Source of the DNA: Sphingobacterium composti
GTDB lineage: Bacteria; Bacteroidota; Bacteroidia; Sphingobacteriales; Sphingobacteriaceae
Length of the DNA stretch: 64,000 nucleotides
Direction of reading: 5' to 3'
NCBI RefSeq assembly: GCF_009829075.1
Contig: NZ_WUQZ01000005.1
Location: 1-64,000, forward strand
The notes below the pieces were generated by a model. The model was not told the DNA's origin and made no database searches. It was given only the letters and a program-made list of their open reading frames with translations. The translations under genes and the position numbers were made by a program. Shown piece by piece: positions 53,482 to 62,955 of the stretch; within the stretch, counting starts at the first letter, position 1; the number at the start of each line of letters is the position of its first letter.

Positions 53482-54317
53482 TATATATCCGATAGTCTGA
53501 AAATATCTTTAACTCGAATACCTTTATCAGTTTGCTGTAATGTACAACATTCGTTGACGGGATCATGCTCAAAGAAGAGTATATATTCATTTTCGACAGC
53601 TTCTTGCCAATAGGAAATTCGTTCTTTCATAGTTACTAGCGGTCGTACATCATAGCTCATGACATAGGGAAGTGGTATATGCCCGACAGATGGAAGTAAG
53701 TCAGCCATATATAAAATTGTTTTGTCCTTATATTTTATTTGTGGCAACATCATAGCTTCTGTATGTCCATGTGCATACCGTATGTCAATATTCGTATCGT
53801 AAGATTGTCCTTCTTTGATAAACTGAAGTTGACCAGATTCTTGAATGGGATGGATATTTTCTTTTAAAAACGAAGCTTTCTCACGTGGGTTTGGATTGAT
53901 AGTCGCCCAATTCCAATGCTTTTCATTGCTCCAAAATCTAGCATTTTTGAAGGCTGGTATAAAGCGTTCTCCATCTCTTTTAATAGCTCCACCACAATGA
54001 TCAAAATGAAGGTGCGTCAATATGATATCTGTAATATCATCTCGATGAAACCCGTATTTTGCCAACGATGTATCTATTGTATCATCACCATGAATAAAAT
54101 AATGCCCGAAAAATTTGGCATCCTGTTTATTTCCTAATGCCGTATCTACAAGTGTCAATCGCTTTCCATCTTCAATTAGCAGGAGACGATTGGCCCAGGT
54201 GCACAAATTATTTTCATCAGCTGGATTTGTTCGTTGCCACAATGATTTGGGTACTACACCAAACATCGCCCCTCCATCAAGTTTGAAATAACCAGTATCA
54301 ATTGTATATAATTTCAT
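53481..54317 (-). CDS. Metallo-beta-lactamase-fold hydrolase, 278 aa
   Basis: Di-metal motif THLHFDHCGG plus later His/Asp in YAHGHTEAMMLP and YMADLLPS. Overall layout is that of AiiA-like lactonases and related hydrolases. The substrate is unknown and a quorum-quenching role is only one option. It is the last gene of the leftward operon with the ATP-grasp, DUF1704 and amidohydrolase genes, 55 bp after the ATP-grasp gene. Confidence 0.85.
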   Translation of the reverse strand: MKLYTIDTGYFKLDGGAMFGVVPKSLWQRTNPADENNLCTWANRLLLIEDGKRLTLVDTALGNKQDAKFFGHYFIHGDDTIDTSLAKYGFHRDDITDIILTHLHFDHCGGAIKRDGERFIPAFKNARFWSNEKHWNWATINPNPREKASFLKENIHPIQESGQLQFIKEGQSYDTNIDIRYAHGHTEAMMLPQIKYKDKTILYMADLLPSVGHIPLPYVMSYDVRPLVTMKERISYWQEAVENEYILFFEHDPVNECCTLQQTDKGIRVKDIFRLSDI

Positions 54318-54372
54318 CGTTTAAAAGAAAAAAGTACAATCAAAGGTATCAAAAATTAATGGTTAGGGGATA

Positions 54373-55380
54373 CTAATGCTTGTAAAAGCTGGGCACTCTC
54401 TCTTCTAAATCTTTTATTAAATATTCAATATAATCCACATTATTTAGATTACTGGCCGCACTCAAAGCACCTGGACTAAACACATTAATCTCCATAATTT
54501 TGTCACCTACAATATCTAATCCAACCAAATACATACCATCTCTACGAAGTTTATCTGAGACTTTGTTGACTAATTTTAATGTGCCTTCAGTTACACTAGC
54601 TATTTCTGCTTTAGCGCCTTGATGAATATTGCTTCTTATTTCTCCTTGTTGTTGAACACGTTGTAATGCGGCATATTTACCATCAATAACGATCGGTTCA
54701 CCATTTAATAGAAAAAATCGCATATCACCTTTTGTTGCTTCTGGTAAATATTCTTGTCCGATAACATAACCGTCTCTAGCGATTACTTCGACAGTTTGTT
54801 TGAGATTGTGCAACTCATTGGGGCTAATCATAAACACATTTTTGCCTCCAGAACCCTTGAGTGGCTTGAGAATTATTTTATCATTCTGCTTATTCATAAA
54901 ATCCAATATATCATCGTAATTACGTGTAACCACTGTTTTTGGTCTTATTTCACGAGGGAAATTTTCCAGATAAAGTTTATTACTAGCTTGAATCAATTCA
55001 TCGGGATCATTTATTACAAATCTTCCTAATTTCTTCAGTAATTGAGCAAATTGTAACCCCATAGAAGGTGCCCAAGGTCTATTGTGCATATCTATAACAG
55101 GATCAAAACGTAACCACAGTACATCTACATCCATCATCGAAATACGTTCTTTAGGTTGTTTTTTTAATTTTTCGAGTAATTCCTCATTATCTGTTAATGA
55201 AGTGTCGGGATTTATGAGACGAACATGCGCATCAATATGCTTGTCGTCCACATAGACAAAATCGGCTAATCCTATATACAGTATTGTATGACCACGTTTT
55301 AAAGCGTGCAAAGCCATAGTTGTTGTCGTAAAATAGGCTTCTTCTTTGTGCGTTTGATTAATTAGGAATGCGATTTTCAT
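54373..55380 (-). CDS. GshB-like ATP-grasp ligase, 335 aa
   Basis: Prokaryotic glutathione-synthetase-type ATP-grasp: N-terminal substrate domain (MKIAFLINQTHKEEAYFTTT), IILKPLKGSGGKNVF (ATP lid Lys and Gly loop), GDMRFFLLNGEP and the metal-binding EINVFSPG. It forms an amide bond using ATP. No gamma-glutamylcysteine synthetase is nearby, and the gene is four bases from a DUF1704 peptidase gene, so the product may not be glutathione. See the findings for a ligase/peptidase cycle hypothesis. Confidence 0.85.
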   Translation of the reverse strand: MKIAFLINQTHKEEAYFTTTTMALHALKRGHTILYIGLADFVYVDDKHIDAHVRLINPDTSLTDNEELLEKLKKQPKERISMMDVDVLWLRFDPVIDMHNRPWAPSMGLQFAQLLKKLGRFVINDPDELIQASNKLYLENFPREIRPKTVVTRNYDDILDFMNKQNDKIILKPLKGSGGKNVFMISPNELHNLKQTVEVIARDGYVIGQEYLPEATKGDMRFFLLNGEPIVIDGKYAALQRVQQQGEIRSNIHQGAKAEIASVTEGTLKLVNKVSDKLRRDGMYLVGLDIVGDKIMEINVFSPGALSAASNLNNVDYIEYLIKDLEERVPSFYKH

Positions 55381-55384
55381 AGAT

Positions 55385-57214
55385 TTATTTTATGAGTTTA
55401 AATATAGATCCTTCTTTTTTTATCAATTCTAAACGTGATGAATATGTTTTAGACAAATAGCGTGGAATAACTGCTGGTTGACGTAAATATCCTCGCTGAA
55501 TAAGATCTTGAATAATGGGAATGTAATCCTTTCTAATCTTACCAATTGTCAAAATATTAATGTCATTACCTTCTCGAATGTAATCTATAAGTTCTATTAG
55601 TCCTTGTAAATAAACGGCATCTTTGGTTAGACCTCCTCCTCGATATACACGCATAGCTATTAGAAAGGCAGTGTCTTCGGAAAATTCATATTGCTCCACC
55701 AACATTGAAAAAGTGTCGATAAAAGTATTACCCATGAGCATATGCCTAACACATATCACTCTAGCCGCTAAGATTCTTAATCTTTCATTATTTAGTCCAT
55801 TAACCATATATTCTGCAAATACAGCAAGACCTTCTTGTAATTTTTCATATCCTGGTACACCTAGACTGAACAATTGTAAAGACTGGGATTTTCCGTTAAA
55901 ATACGTAGCAATATGCGTCCCAACTTCATGTTGAATCAAGGCTTCGGCTCTTTCTTTACTTACTTTATAATTAGTACTAATATTCAGTATGCCCCGATTT
56001 ACCATCACCCCTGATACGTCATTACGAACACGTACAGTTGTATTTAGTTCAGTATTTTGAGATTTTAAATATTCAATTTCTTGTGTTGCTAGTTTGGCAA
56101 ATTGCTCCGCATTTAGCTTTTCTTCATTTCTTGCTGCAGTTGGCGTTTTGTTATTCTCAATGACAGTAATGATGGCTTCAGCTACTTGCATCAATTTGTC
56201 ATTTATATTTCCAAAAACCTGTAGACTCCCATGAACAAAATCAGGTGTATTGCGATCATCTAGCATACTCATCATTTCGTCCAATTCTCTGCGCTTATCT
56301 CTAAATAAATAGGCAATATTCGGATCGTGAATATCTTCTATAGGAAGGTTATAGAGATTTCTTTTCACCAAATCAGGATCTATGGGCATTGGTCTATATT
56401 GAAATACAGGATCCTTAGCATACCTGTTTTTCTTAAAAGTTTGCCAAGCCTCTTCTACATTTGTAGGTGTAACTAACATTAGGAAATCAAAGCGTTGACT
56501 TTCTGCTAATAGTGCCTTGTCAATTTCAAATATATTTGGTGTAATTTCCTTATGGACATTCAATTTGAATTTTGCAGGATTCAAATTTGTATATAGGCGT
56601 AAGTATTCAAAAAATGTACGAGACAATGTCTTACTCATTGATTCTCTAAAGTGTCTTTCTAACAATGGGAGCGTATCACCCAAAATATTTATATAACTGT
56701 TTTTTATACTCAATCCTAGAAGATAGATGTTATTCTCTTGCAGATATTTTAAAGAATATAGCGGTTTGAAATCTGGATTAGATGGCGTATTTTTTTGTTT
56801 GATTATAACAGATTTTAAATCCGAAGCTTCTATATTGATGTTTTTGTGGATATATTCAGCTAATGGTAAGGCTACTTTTTGTGCAATGTGAATCGATATT
56901 TCATCTTCTTTGTCATTATCCACCCAAACTTCAATAATTAGGCAACTTCCAAATTCTGCTTTAAGTTCTTGCGCTATTTCTTTAATATAGCTATGTAAAT
57001 TGTCAGAATCATAATTCAAAATAATACTTGATAGCTGAGATTTTGCTAAATCAGCAATCATACGTTGTTTAGTTGACGTACTAGAGATACGGTATAAAAA
57101 GAAATAAGGTACAATTTTATTAAATACAACCTTGCCAACATTTGGAATTTGCTCGTGAAAAGCTTCCCTGTTGTGAATACAAGATTTGATATATTTAAAT
57201 ATTTTTTCTTCCAC
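55385..57214 (-). CDS. DUF1704 / QEGLA-motif metallopeptidase-like protein, 609 aa
   Basis: Member of the family formerly named flavohemoglobin-expression-modulating QEGLA protein. The gluzincin-like site is intact: HEVGTH at 429-434 and QEGLA at 460-464 (E461). The eukaryotic relatives MATCAP remove C-terminal Tyr from tubulin, so carboxypeptidase activity is plausible. The N-terminal 220 residues look like an unrelated alpha/beta domain. It is sandwiched between an N-formylglutamate amidohydrolase-like gene (5 bp) and the ATP-grasp gene (4 bp). The substrate is unknown. Confidence 0.85.
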   Translation of the reverse strand: MEEKIFKYIKSCIHNREAFHEQIPNVGKVVFNKIVPYFFLYRISSTSTKQRMIADLAKSQLSSIILNYDSDNLHSYIKEIAQELKAEFGSCLIIEVWVDNDKEDEISIHIAQKVALPLAEYIHKNINIEASDLKSVIIKQKNTPSNPDFKPLYSLKYLQENNIYLLGLSIKNSYINILGDTLPLLERHFRESMSKTLSRTFFEYLRLYTNLNPAKFKLNVHKEITPNIFEIDKALLAESQRFDFLMLVTPTNVEEAWQTFKKNRYAKDPVFQYRPMPIDPDLVKRNLYNLPIEDIHDPNIAYLFRDKRRELDEMMSMLDDRNTPDFVHGSLQVFGNINDKLMQVAEAIITVIENNKTPTAARNEEKLNAEQFAKLATQEIEYLKSQNTELNTTVRVRNDVSGVMVNRGILNISTNYKVSKERAEALIQHEVGTHIATYFNGKSQSLQLFSLGVPGYEKLQEGLAVFAEYMVNGLNNERLRILAARVICVRHMLMGNTFIDTFSMLVEQYEFSEDTAFLIAMRVYRGGGLTKDAVYLQGLIELIDYIREGNDINILTIGKIRKDYIPIIQDLIQRGYLRQPAVIPRYLSKTYSSRLELIKKEGSIFKLIK

Positions 57215-57219
57215 AAATA

Positions 57220-58014
57220 TTAAACTTGAATCTTTTGTAAATACGAATTCATTGACTGCAACACATTTTTCAAAAGTTGATTAATAGCAGCTATTTTATC
57301 CATATAAGGTTCTCCAGACCATTCGTCCATAAAATCCTTTCTAAACTCAATCGATAAAACACAGCCTAATTCTCCATATTGATTGATTATATGCTGCGCT
57401 AAATTTCCGCCCTTGAATTTTACATTCTCACGAACATCAATAGTTTCATCATTCAACTTGAACTTATTGAATGCAGACCTAAACTCATCTATCAAATCTC
57501 TCCATTTATCATGGTTATAGTATGTTCCCAAATTTATTTGGGGATTTTTCACTTTGTTTATCTCTTGTTCTGCGCCTTCTCGTTTGGCATTGTAACTATG
57601 AATATCCAGAATTATAAAGAAGCCAAACTTCTTGATCGTAGTCGATAAATGTCTTTCAATAGTATAATAAATTGATTGATGCTGTTTGTATAATTCTAAC
57701 AAATAATTGGAGGGAAGGTTTGCTCTAAATACATTTAATCCCCATGCTTGGTCAGGATGAAGATATACCGCATTTTCCAAATCTCTGTTTAAATCAAGTT
57801 GAAAACGCGATGTTTCAACAATAAATTGATTGACAGGTAAGTCCGCAATTTTCGCAGTAAATGGATCTTCTTCTCTTAGTCGCTCTTTGTCTGATAGCGA
57901 GATATAGGAAAGAAAATCTTCATCAATGTGATGACCATCGTGAATAGCGAATGACCACATTGGACTTTCCTGATTTTTGATTTGATATAGTATTTCTAAA
58001 CCCATTATGAACAT
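57220..58014 (-). CDS. N-formylglutamate amidohydrolase-like protein, 264 aa
   Basis: The family pattern includes FAIHDGHHID near the start (metal-binding His), RFQLDLNRDLENAVYL, FFIILDIHSYN (Asp/His) and SIEFRKDFMDE. It is a metal-dependent hydrolase that removes formyl or aminoacyl groups from glutamate-like ends. No hut genes are present, so histidine degradation is unlikely. First gene of the leftward operon. Confidence 0.85.
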   Translation of the reverse strand: MFIMGLEILYQIKNQESPMWSFAIHDGHHIDEDFLSYISLSDKERLREEDPFTAKIADLPVNQFIVETSRFQLDLNRDLENAVYLHPDQAWGLNVFRANLPSNYLLELYKQHQSIYYTIERHLSTTIKKFGFFIILDIHSYNAKREGAEQEINKVKNPQINLGTYYNHDKWRDLIDEFRSAFNKFKLNDETIDVRENVKFKGGNLAQHIINQYGELGCVLSIEFRKDFMDEWSGEPYMDKIAAINQLLKNVLQSMNSYLQKIQV

Positions 58015-58088
58015 TTGTTGATTAATTTAATAACAACTGTCCATAATAAAAGTTTAGAAGACTTGTATCAATTGGTTAAATAATTGTT

Positions 58089-60161
58089 TTATAAAGAAAT
58101 AATGGCGCCAGCATAGGCATTTCTCAGTGAAGCTGCATTAAAGAAACGTCCACCAAATGCATTAATATCATTTCCCAAACTATATTTCTGATTAAGTAGA
58201 TTATCTATTCCTACAAATAAGGTGTATTTAGTACGTAATTTTTCAATAGAATTGCTCCAATTTAGCCTAGCTTGAATCAAATCATATTTAGGGGCGAACA
58301 CAGTATTAGCATCGTCCAAAGGTATAGAGCTCGTATGATTATGTGTGATATTCAATTGGAATTGTTTTGCTAAGATTAAATATAAGCTATTGCTCATTGT
58401 CCAATCAGGAACTGATGTAATCTTATTATTAGAAAAATCGTTGTTGGCATTACTATATTGACCAAATCTATAATGATTATATGTAATGGCTGCATTAAAT
58501 TGAATCGAATTTAGAAATTTTGTGTTGATGTTCCAACTTGACCAATAAGATAATTCTACTCCTTTTTGATTCATTTCCCCTGCGTTGCTATAATATTCTA
58601 CGCCCGATTCATTCAGTCTTCTTACTATTCCATTTTCCATCTCAAATTGATATACAGCAAGATCCACTAACCAATTTTTATTACGCCCTTGTAATTTGTA
58701 TCCTATTTCATAATTAATACCATCTTCAGCTAGCAGATCAGTGTTTATGGTATTATCTGATGACCTCACTTCCGCTAGTGTAGGGGTGGAGTAACCTTTA
58801 GATATTGAAGCCCTTAACGCCATTAAATTATTAATTTGGTAAGACGTAGCAAGACGAGGCATCCATACATTATCAAACTTTATATTTCCTTCTGATTGAG
58901 ATTCTAAGGGATATAATGTTTCATATCGGATAGAATTTTTATTGAGACCTAATGATCCTTCGAGAACCCAATTTTTCGTGATGTCTAATTGTGTTCTTGA
59001 AAATAAATTCATTTGTTGATTAGCTAATAGATCATTGGCTTGAGGATTTCCCATGACACCCTTATTGTTATCGTAATTATTGATTTTATTCCAGCCTTTA
59101 ATTCCCTCCATACCAAATTGGAACTGAAATGGAAGCGATAAATCATTATTTTGGTAAGATAGGAATGTTCTTAATCCTAAATTCTTCTCCGTTCTGAATT
59201 CATAGTTGGTAATAAATGGATTTTCGAAATCTGTATACGAACCAAAAACACCTATATAATGTGAAAGTTTAGATGAAATTTGATAATCATGTCCCAATCC
59301 ACTGAAAAACGTTTTATTATATATTGCAGCTTTTTGTTCTACAGCACTTGGATTCGGTCCAGCTGCAGGACGCGCAGATTTTGGATTTTCTTCGTACTGT
59401 GCTAAAGTCAATCCTCCTGGAGTCTGATATCCCAAATCAGTATAAAACGCAAATAACTTTAATTGTCCCTTAGGATTGTAGTTAAATTGATGCGCTGTTT
59501 GGAAAGATTTACGCTCAAATGCAGCATTTTCTCTATATCCATCAGAATTTAGATAGGATTGATTGAAAGCAAATTGATACCTATCATTTACTTTTTTATT
59601 TATGCCTAGATTTTGTTGAAATAAACCAAAAGATCCACCTAAAACTTGAAGAGAAATCTCATCATTCGCACTATCAAAACCTTGCGGACTTATACGAATG
59701 ACACCACCAGAATTGGCACCGAATAGAGAGCCATCTGGACCTTTTAAAATTTGAATTGACTCGAGAGATTGTGGGTCCAAAAGATTTAGATAGGTGTTTC
59801 CTCCTGCATCTGTAAAGGGTATTTCATCAATATATACTTTCGTATTTCGTATACCAAAAGGTGATCGTATTAAGCTGCCGCGCATCGATAAACGATACGA
59901 CCCAGGTGATCGTTCTTCCATCCGAATACCCGCTACCGTATTTAAGGCTGATGTGAGTGAGGTGGGTGACTGCGAGTTTATAGTTGAAGATGATAGAGTA
60001 TGCGCACTATTGGTAAGTTCTAAAATTGATTGTTTATTAAAATATTGTTTAATTTCTACTGGTTGCAATACTATGGAATTGGATGGTAAAGAGTCAGTTT
60101 GTGCAATTAAAATTTTTGTGGATGAAAGTATAACCGCAAGTATAGAAAAAGTATATTTCAT
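58089..60161 (-). CDS. TonB-dependent receptor, siderophore/metal type, 690 aa
   Basis: Signal peptide MKYTFSILAVILSSTKILIAQ, plug domain with LTSALNTVAGIRMEERSPGS, RLSMRGSLIRSPFG and ILKGPDGSLFGANSGGVI, then a 22-strand barrel. No carboxypeptidase-regulatory domain, so it is of the classical FecA/FhuE-like layout and not SusC-like. The start 60161 is chosen because the signal peptide begins there; the longer frame runs into the upstream gene. It follows an Omp85-like gene by 11 bp. Confidence 0.9.
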   Translation of the reverse strand: MKYTFSILAVILSSTKILIAQTDSLPSNSIVLQPVEIKQYFNKQSILELTNSAHTLSSSTINSQSPTSLTSALNTVAGIRMEERSPGSYRLSMRGSLIRSPFGIRNTKVYIDEIPFTDAGGNTYLNLLDPQSLESIQILKGPDGSLFGANSGGVIRISPQGFDSANDEISLQVLGGSFGLFQQNLGINKKVNDRYQFAFNQSYLNSDGYRENAAFERKSFQTAHQFNYNPKGQLKLFAFYTDLGYQTPGGLTLAQYEENPKSARPAAGPNPSAVEQKAAIYNKTFFSGLGHDYQISSKLSHYIGVFGSYTDFENPFITNYEFRTEKNLGLRTFLSYQNNDLSLPFQFQFGMEGIKGWNKINNYDNNKGVMGNPQANDLLANQQMNLFSRTQLDITKNWVLEGSLGLNKNSIRYETLYPLESQSEGNIKFDNVWMPRLATSYQINNLMALRASISKGYSTPTLAEVRSSDNTINTDLLAEDGINYEIGYKLQGRNKNWLVDLAVYQFEMENGIVRRLNESGVEYYSNAGEMNQKGVELSYWSSWNINTKFLNSIQFNAAITYNHYRFGQYSNANNDFSNNKITSVPDWTMSNSLYLILAKQFQLNITHNHTSSIPLDDANTVFAPKYDLIQARLNWSNSIEKLRTKYTLFVGIDNLLNQKYSLGNDINAFGGRFFNAASLRNAYAGAIISL

Positions 60162-60172
60162 ATATAGCAAAA

Positions 60173-61486
60173 TTAAAAAGCTTCGTTTAGTCCTAAAAAT
60201 AAACCTTTTTGTCCAAATCTTCCGTATGCATAATCTATACATAGATTTGTACGTGTCAATTTATTAAACAATATACGTAAACCCGCACCACCGGCAGGTT
60301 GCCACTGCTTGAACATTTTACTTCCGATTTCGTCATCGACAGTTTGTAGATTTCCAAAGACTACTCCACTTAGGAATTGGTTGCGGAGTATTGGGAATCT
60401 ATACTCTAATTCGCCGTATGCAAAGGATTTTCCTCTAAAATATCCGTTAGTATATCCACGTCCTGAGCGCGCATAAGGATCTTTCCCAGTTCCCGGCAAA
60501 TCTAAATACCCCAAATCCCCACCAACATTATAAGATCCATAATACCAAAATGCTAAAACATGATTTGGTATTTCTGTAGATAATTGCCAATACTTTCGAA
60601 AATCCGTTAGCAATTGGAATCCTTCTTGAGAGCTGCCCAACCAGGTTTGGTTTGCTCGTAAAACCACATCGGTATAAATTCCTTTATATGCACTATTGGG
60701 ATTATCTCGGGTCATATACTGCAAATTAAGCATTAAGCCATTGTTGTTATTCATAATAGCGTTATAACCTTTTCGCTTACTATATATCTCAAGAGGAGTA
60801 TCTCCCGACGCACCAACCGTTTTTATATTTCTTTTTAAATCAATGTACACACCAGCTCCTAAAAAAAGATTGTCAGCTAATTGACGATATATTCTCTCAC
60901 TTAGACCGTAGATAGTATAATTATTGACAAAACGAGTTCTTTCAGGATTATTTAATATATATTCTTCGTGAGTAGCGTCTTCTAATGGAATGCCTAAACC
61001 TAAACCATAATCTAGACCGACTAATTTCGCAATATGAAGACTACCTTTTAGATTCCATTTGTTCTCTCTTGTATATGTGTCATGAAACAAATAGCCTAAA
61101 ACAATTCCTCGAGTCGTGTAATTTAATGCTGTCGCAAATACCGACATACTCGTATTCTCCCGATCACCCAAGTATAATCCCCCCACTGCTTTAACACCTA
61201 TTTGAAATCCTATACTTGGATTATAATTGATATTGGGCAAATAGGAAATAGCTGAGCGCTTTTTTGTAGAGTTATCCTTATTTTTACTCTTAAATGGATT
61301 AACATCCTTAAATAAATCTACTATATCATACAAAGAATCTGTAGTTTGATTTGGGACAACTTCAGTATTTGTCTTCTTTAAAGAATCTAAATGTAGTAAA
61401 TTCTCATTGATTTGTGCTTTTGCAGAAGCATTAACTATTAGATTTGCTAATAAAAAGAATATTAGATGTTTAAAATTTGTTTTCAA
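60173..61486 (-). CDS. Omp85/BamA-type outer-membrane barrel protein, 437 aa
   Basis: A signal peptide (KTNFKHLIFFLLANLIVNASAKAQ) precedes a soluble linker of about 60 residues and a barrel resembling the surface-antigen/Omp85 C-terminus, with YGELEYRFPILRNQFLSGVV and QPAGGAGLRILFNKLTRTNL. No POTRA domains are visible. The start is a TTG at 61486, because the longer frame upstream is hydrophobic junk overlapping the neighbouring promoter. It is probably in an operon with the downstream TonB receptor. The cargo or role is unknown. Confidence 0.8.
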   Translation of the reverse strand: MKTNFKHLIFFLLANLIVNASAKAQINENLLHLDSLKKTNTEVVPNQTTDSLYDIVDLFKDVNPFKSKNKDNSTKKRSAISYLPNINYNPSIGFQIGVKAVGGLYLGDRENTSMSVFATALNYTTRGIVLGYLFHDTYTRENKWNLKGSLHIAKLVGLDYGLGLGIPLEDATHEEYILNNPERTRFVNNYTIYGLSERIYRQLADNLFLGAGVYIDLKRNIKTVGASGDTPLEIYSKRKGYNAIMNNNNGLMLNLQYMTRDNPNSAYKGIYTDVVLRANQTWLGSSQEGFQLLTDFRKYWQLSTEIPNHVLAFWYYGSYNVGGDLGYLDLPGTGKDPYARSGRGYTNGYFRGKSFAYGELEYRFPILRNQFLSGVVFGNLQTVDDEIGSKMFKQWQPAGGAGLRILFNKLTRTNLCIDYAYGRFGQKGLFLGLNEAF

Positions 61487-61617
61487 TGATGTAAATGTAT
61501 AAGCTGTAAAAACGTATGTGTAAAAATAGAACAAACCATTGTGAATAACGATTATAATAATTAATAAAACAATTCGAATTGCTAAATTGTTACGTATAAA
61601 TAGTGAGGAGTAAAAAT

Positions 61618-61899
61618 ATGTTAGTAAAACATGAAGAGCTAGACAATAAAGGTGCATTTATCGCATCTGAAGATGGTGTTAAAATAGGTGAGATGACCTA
61701 TTCAAAAGCTGGTGCGGATAAAATAATAATTGACCATACGGAGGTCAACGAAAATCAAAAAGGTAAAGGTATAGGGAAGATATTATTGTCTAAAGCAGTT
61801 GATTATGCTCGAGAAAATAATATTAAAATAATACCATTATGTCCATTTGCGAAATCGGTATTCGATAAAGATGTTGATATTCGTGATGTCCTAGCGTAA
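61618..61899 (+). CDS. GNAT-like N-acetyltransferase (YjdJ type), 93 aa
   Basis: Short GNAT fold with the acetyl-CoA loop NQKGKGIGKILLSKAVDYA and the conserved IIPLCPFAKSVFDK of the YjdJ/NATD1 family. Substrate unknown. The ATG at 61618 is preceded by GAGGAG, one of few Shine-Dalgarno-like sites here. Confidence 0.9.
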   Translation: MLVKHEELDNKGAFIASEDGVKIGEMTYSKAGADKIIIDHTEVNENQKGKGIGKILLSKAVDYARENNIKIIPLCPFAKSVFDKDVDIRDVLA

Positions 61900-61923
61900 A
61901 ATATTTTTCTGTGCTAAGGAGAT

Positions 61924-61962
61924 ATATAGAGCGTATTTGATATTATCAAGTACGCTCTATAT
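61924..61962. terminator. Bidirectional terminator
   Basis: ATATAGAGCGTA/TACGCTCTATAT 12-bp stem with TTGA/TCAA inside, between convergent genes. Confidence 0.75.
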
Positions 61963-61969
61963 ATTTAAA

Positions 61970-62668
61970 TTAAGCTTGTGAAAGCTTACGAATTAAATCG
62001 ATAAAGTTATTTGAATTTGTTTTATTCAAAATATTTTTACGGTGGGTATCTACAGTATACTTACTGGTACAAATTTTATCTGCTATTTCAGTACTATTTA
62101 ATCCTTCTTGAACCAATTTCAAAATTTCTAGTTCCCTTTTTGTTAACTTATAGCAATTTTCCGTATCCAAAAAGATATTACGGCTTTTGTCATAAATTCT
62201 TCTATCATTGAAAGGTCGTTCCTCGTAATCATTGATCCGTTGATGAATGACCAAAGTTTTAGTTAGATCCCCTTTATTATTAACTTCTAATGCTTGACAG
62301 GTTTGTTTTATCGTAATATAAATATCTTGAGCAGTTCGTATTTTATAGGTATAAGAATACAGATAGTTAAAATGCTCATTAAATCTTAATTTGTTTTTAA
62401 AATTTAAATCCTTCTCTTCACACGAGAAGAAATAATCCTTATCATCAGGATGAATAATATCAATTAGATCCTCAACGGTAAATGTGGTGGCATCATATCC
62501 TGTGATGGTCTGAAATGCCATATTCATAAATGAAATAACATTTTGATTGCAATCAAAGATAAAATAATAACTGTCTACAAGAGCTTTATTTTCTTCTTCT
62601 TGTGTAGTTTTTGAACTCTGTTTTCGGAATAAATCATTCCATTTTTCGTTTTTAATTTCAATAGGCAT
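61970..62668 (-). CDS. PAS-LuxR transcriptional regulator, 232 aa
   Basis: A PAS/PAC sensor region (about 30-135: ISFMNMAFQTITGYDATTF, IIHPDDKDYFF) is joined to a C-terminal LuxR helix-turn-helix (LTKRELEILKLVQEGLNSTE, CTSKYTVDTHRKNILNK). Similar short PAS-LuxR proteins are common in Bacteroidota without a cognate kinase. Ligand and targets unknown. The 287 bp upstream hold nothing clear beyond AT-rich DNA and the promoter of the next gene. Confidence 0.88.
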   Translation of the reverse strand: MPIEIKNEKWNDLFRKQSSKTTQEEENKALVDSYYFIFDCNQNVISFMNMAFQTITGYDATTFTVEDLIDIIHPDDKDYFFSCEEKDLNFKNKLRFNEHFNYLYSYTYKIRTAQDIYITIKQTCQALEVNNKGDLTKTLVIHQRINDYEERPFNDRRIYDKSRNIFLDTENCYKLTKRELEILKLVQEGLNSTEIADKICTSKYTVDTHRKNILNKTNSNNFIDLIRKLSQA

Positions 62669-62955
62669 TTCTTAAGGTAGTTGTTTGGTACACAAATATA
62701 CCTAAAAATAGTATGTTTAATAGAATATAGTTGAGAATTCATTGAATTTCGATAAATTTCTTTTTACTGTATTTTCCTATTTATTAAGTTTACTTTTTCT
62801 TATAGGTGTTTAATAGTTTAAGTTTTTTTAATTGATATGAAGGATGGTTTTATAGTTTTTTTCCGTTTCATTAATATGTTGCTAAATAAAATTTAGTTTT
62901 TATTGTGCAAAAATGTAAACAAATGAATTTTCAATATATTGTTTAGATTTGCAAT

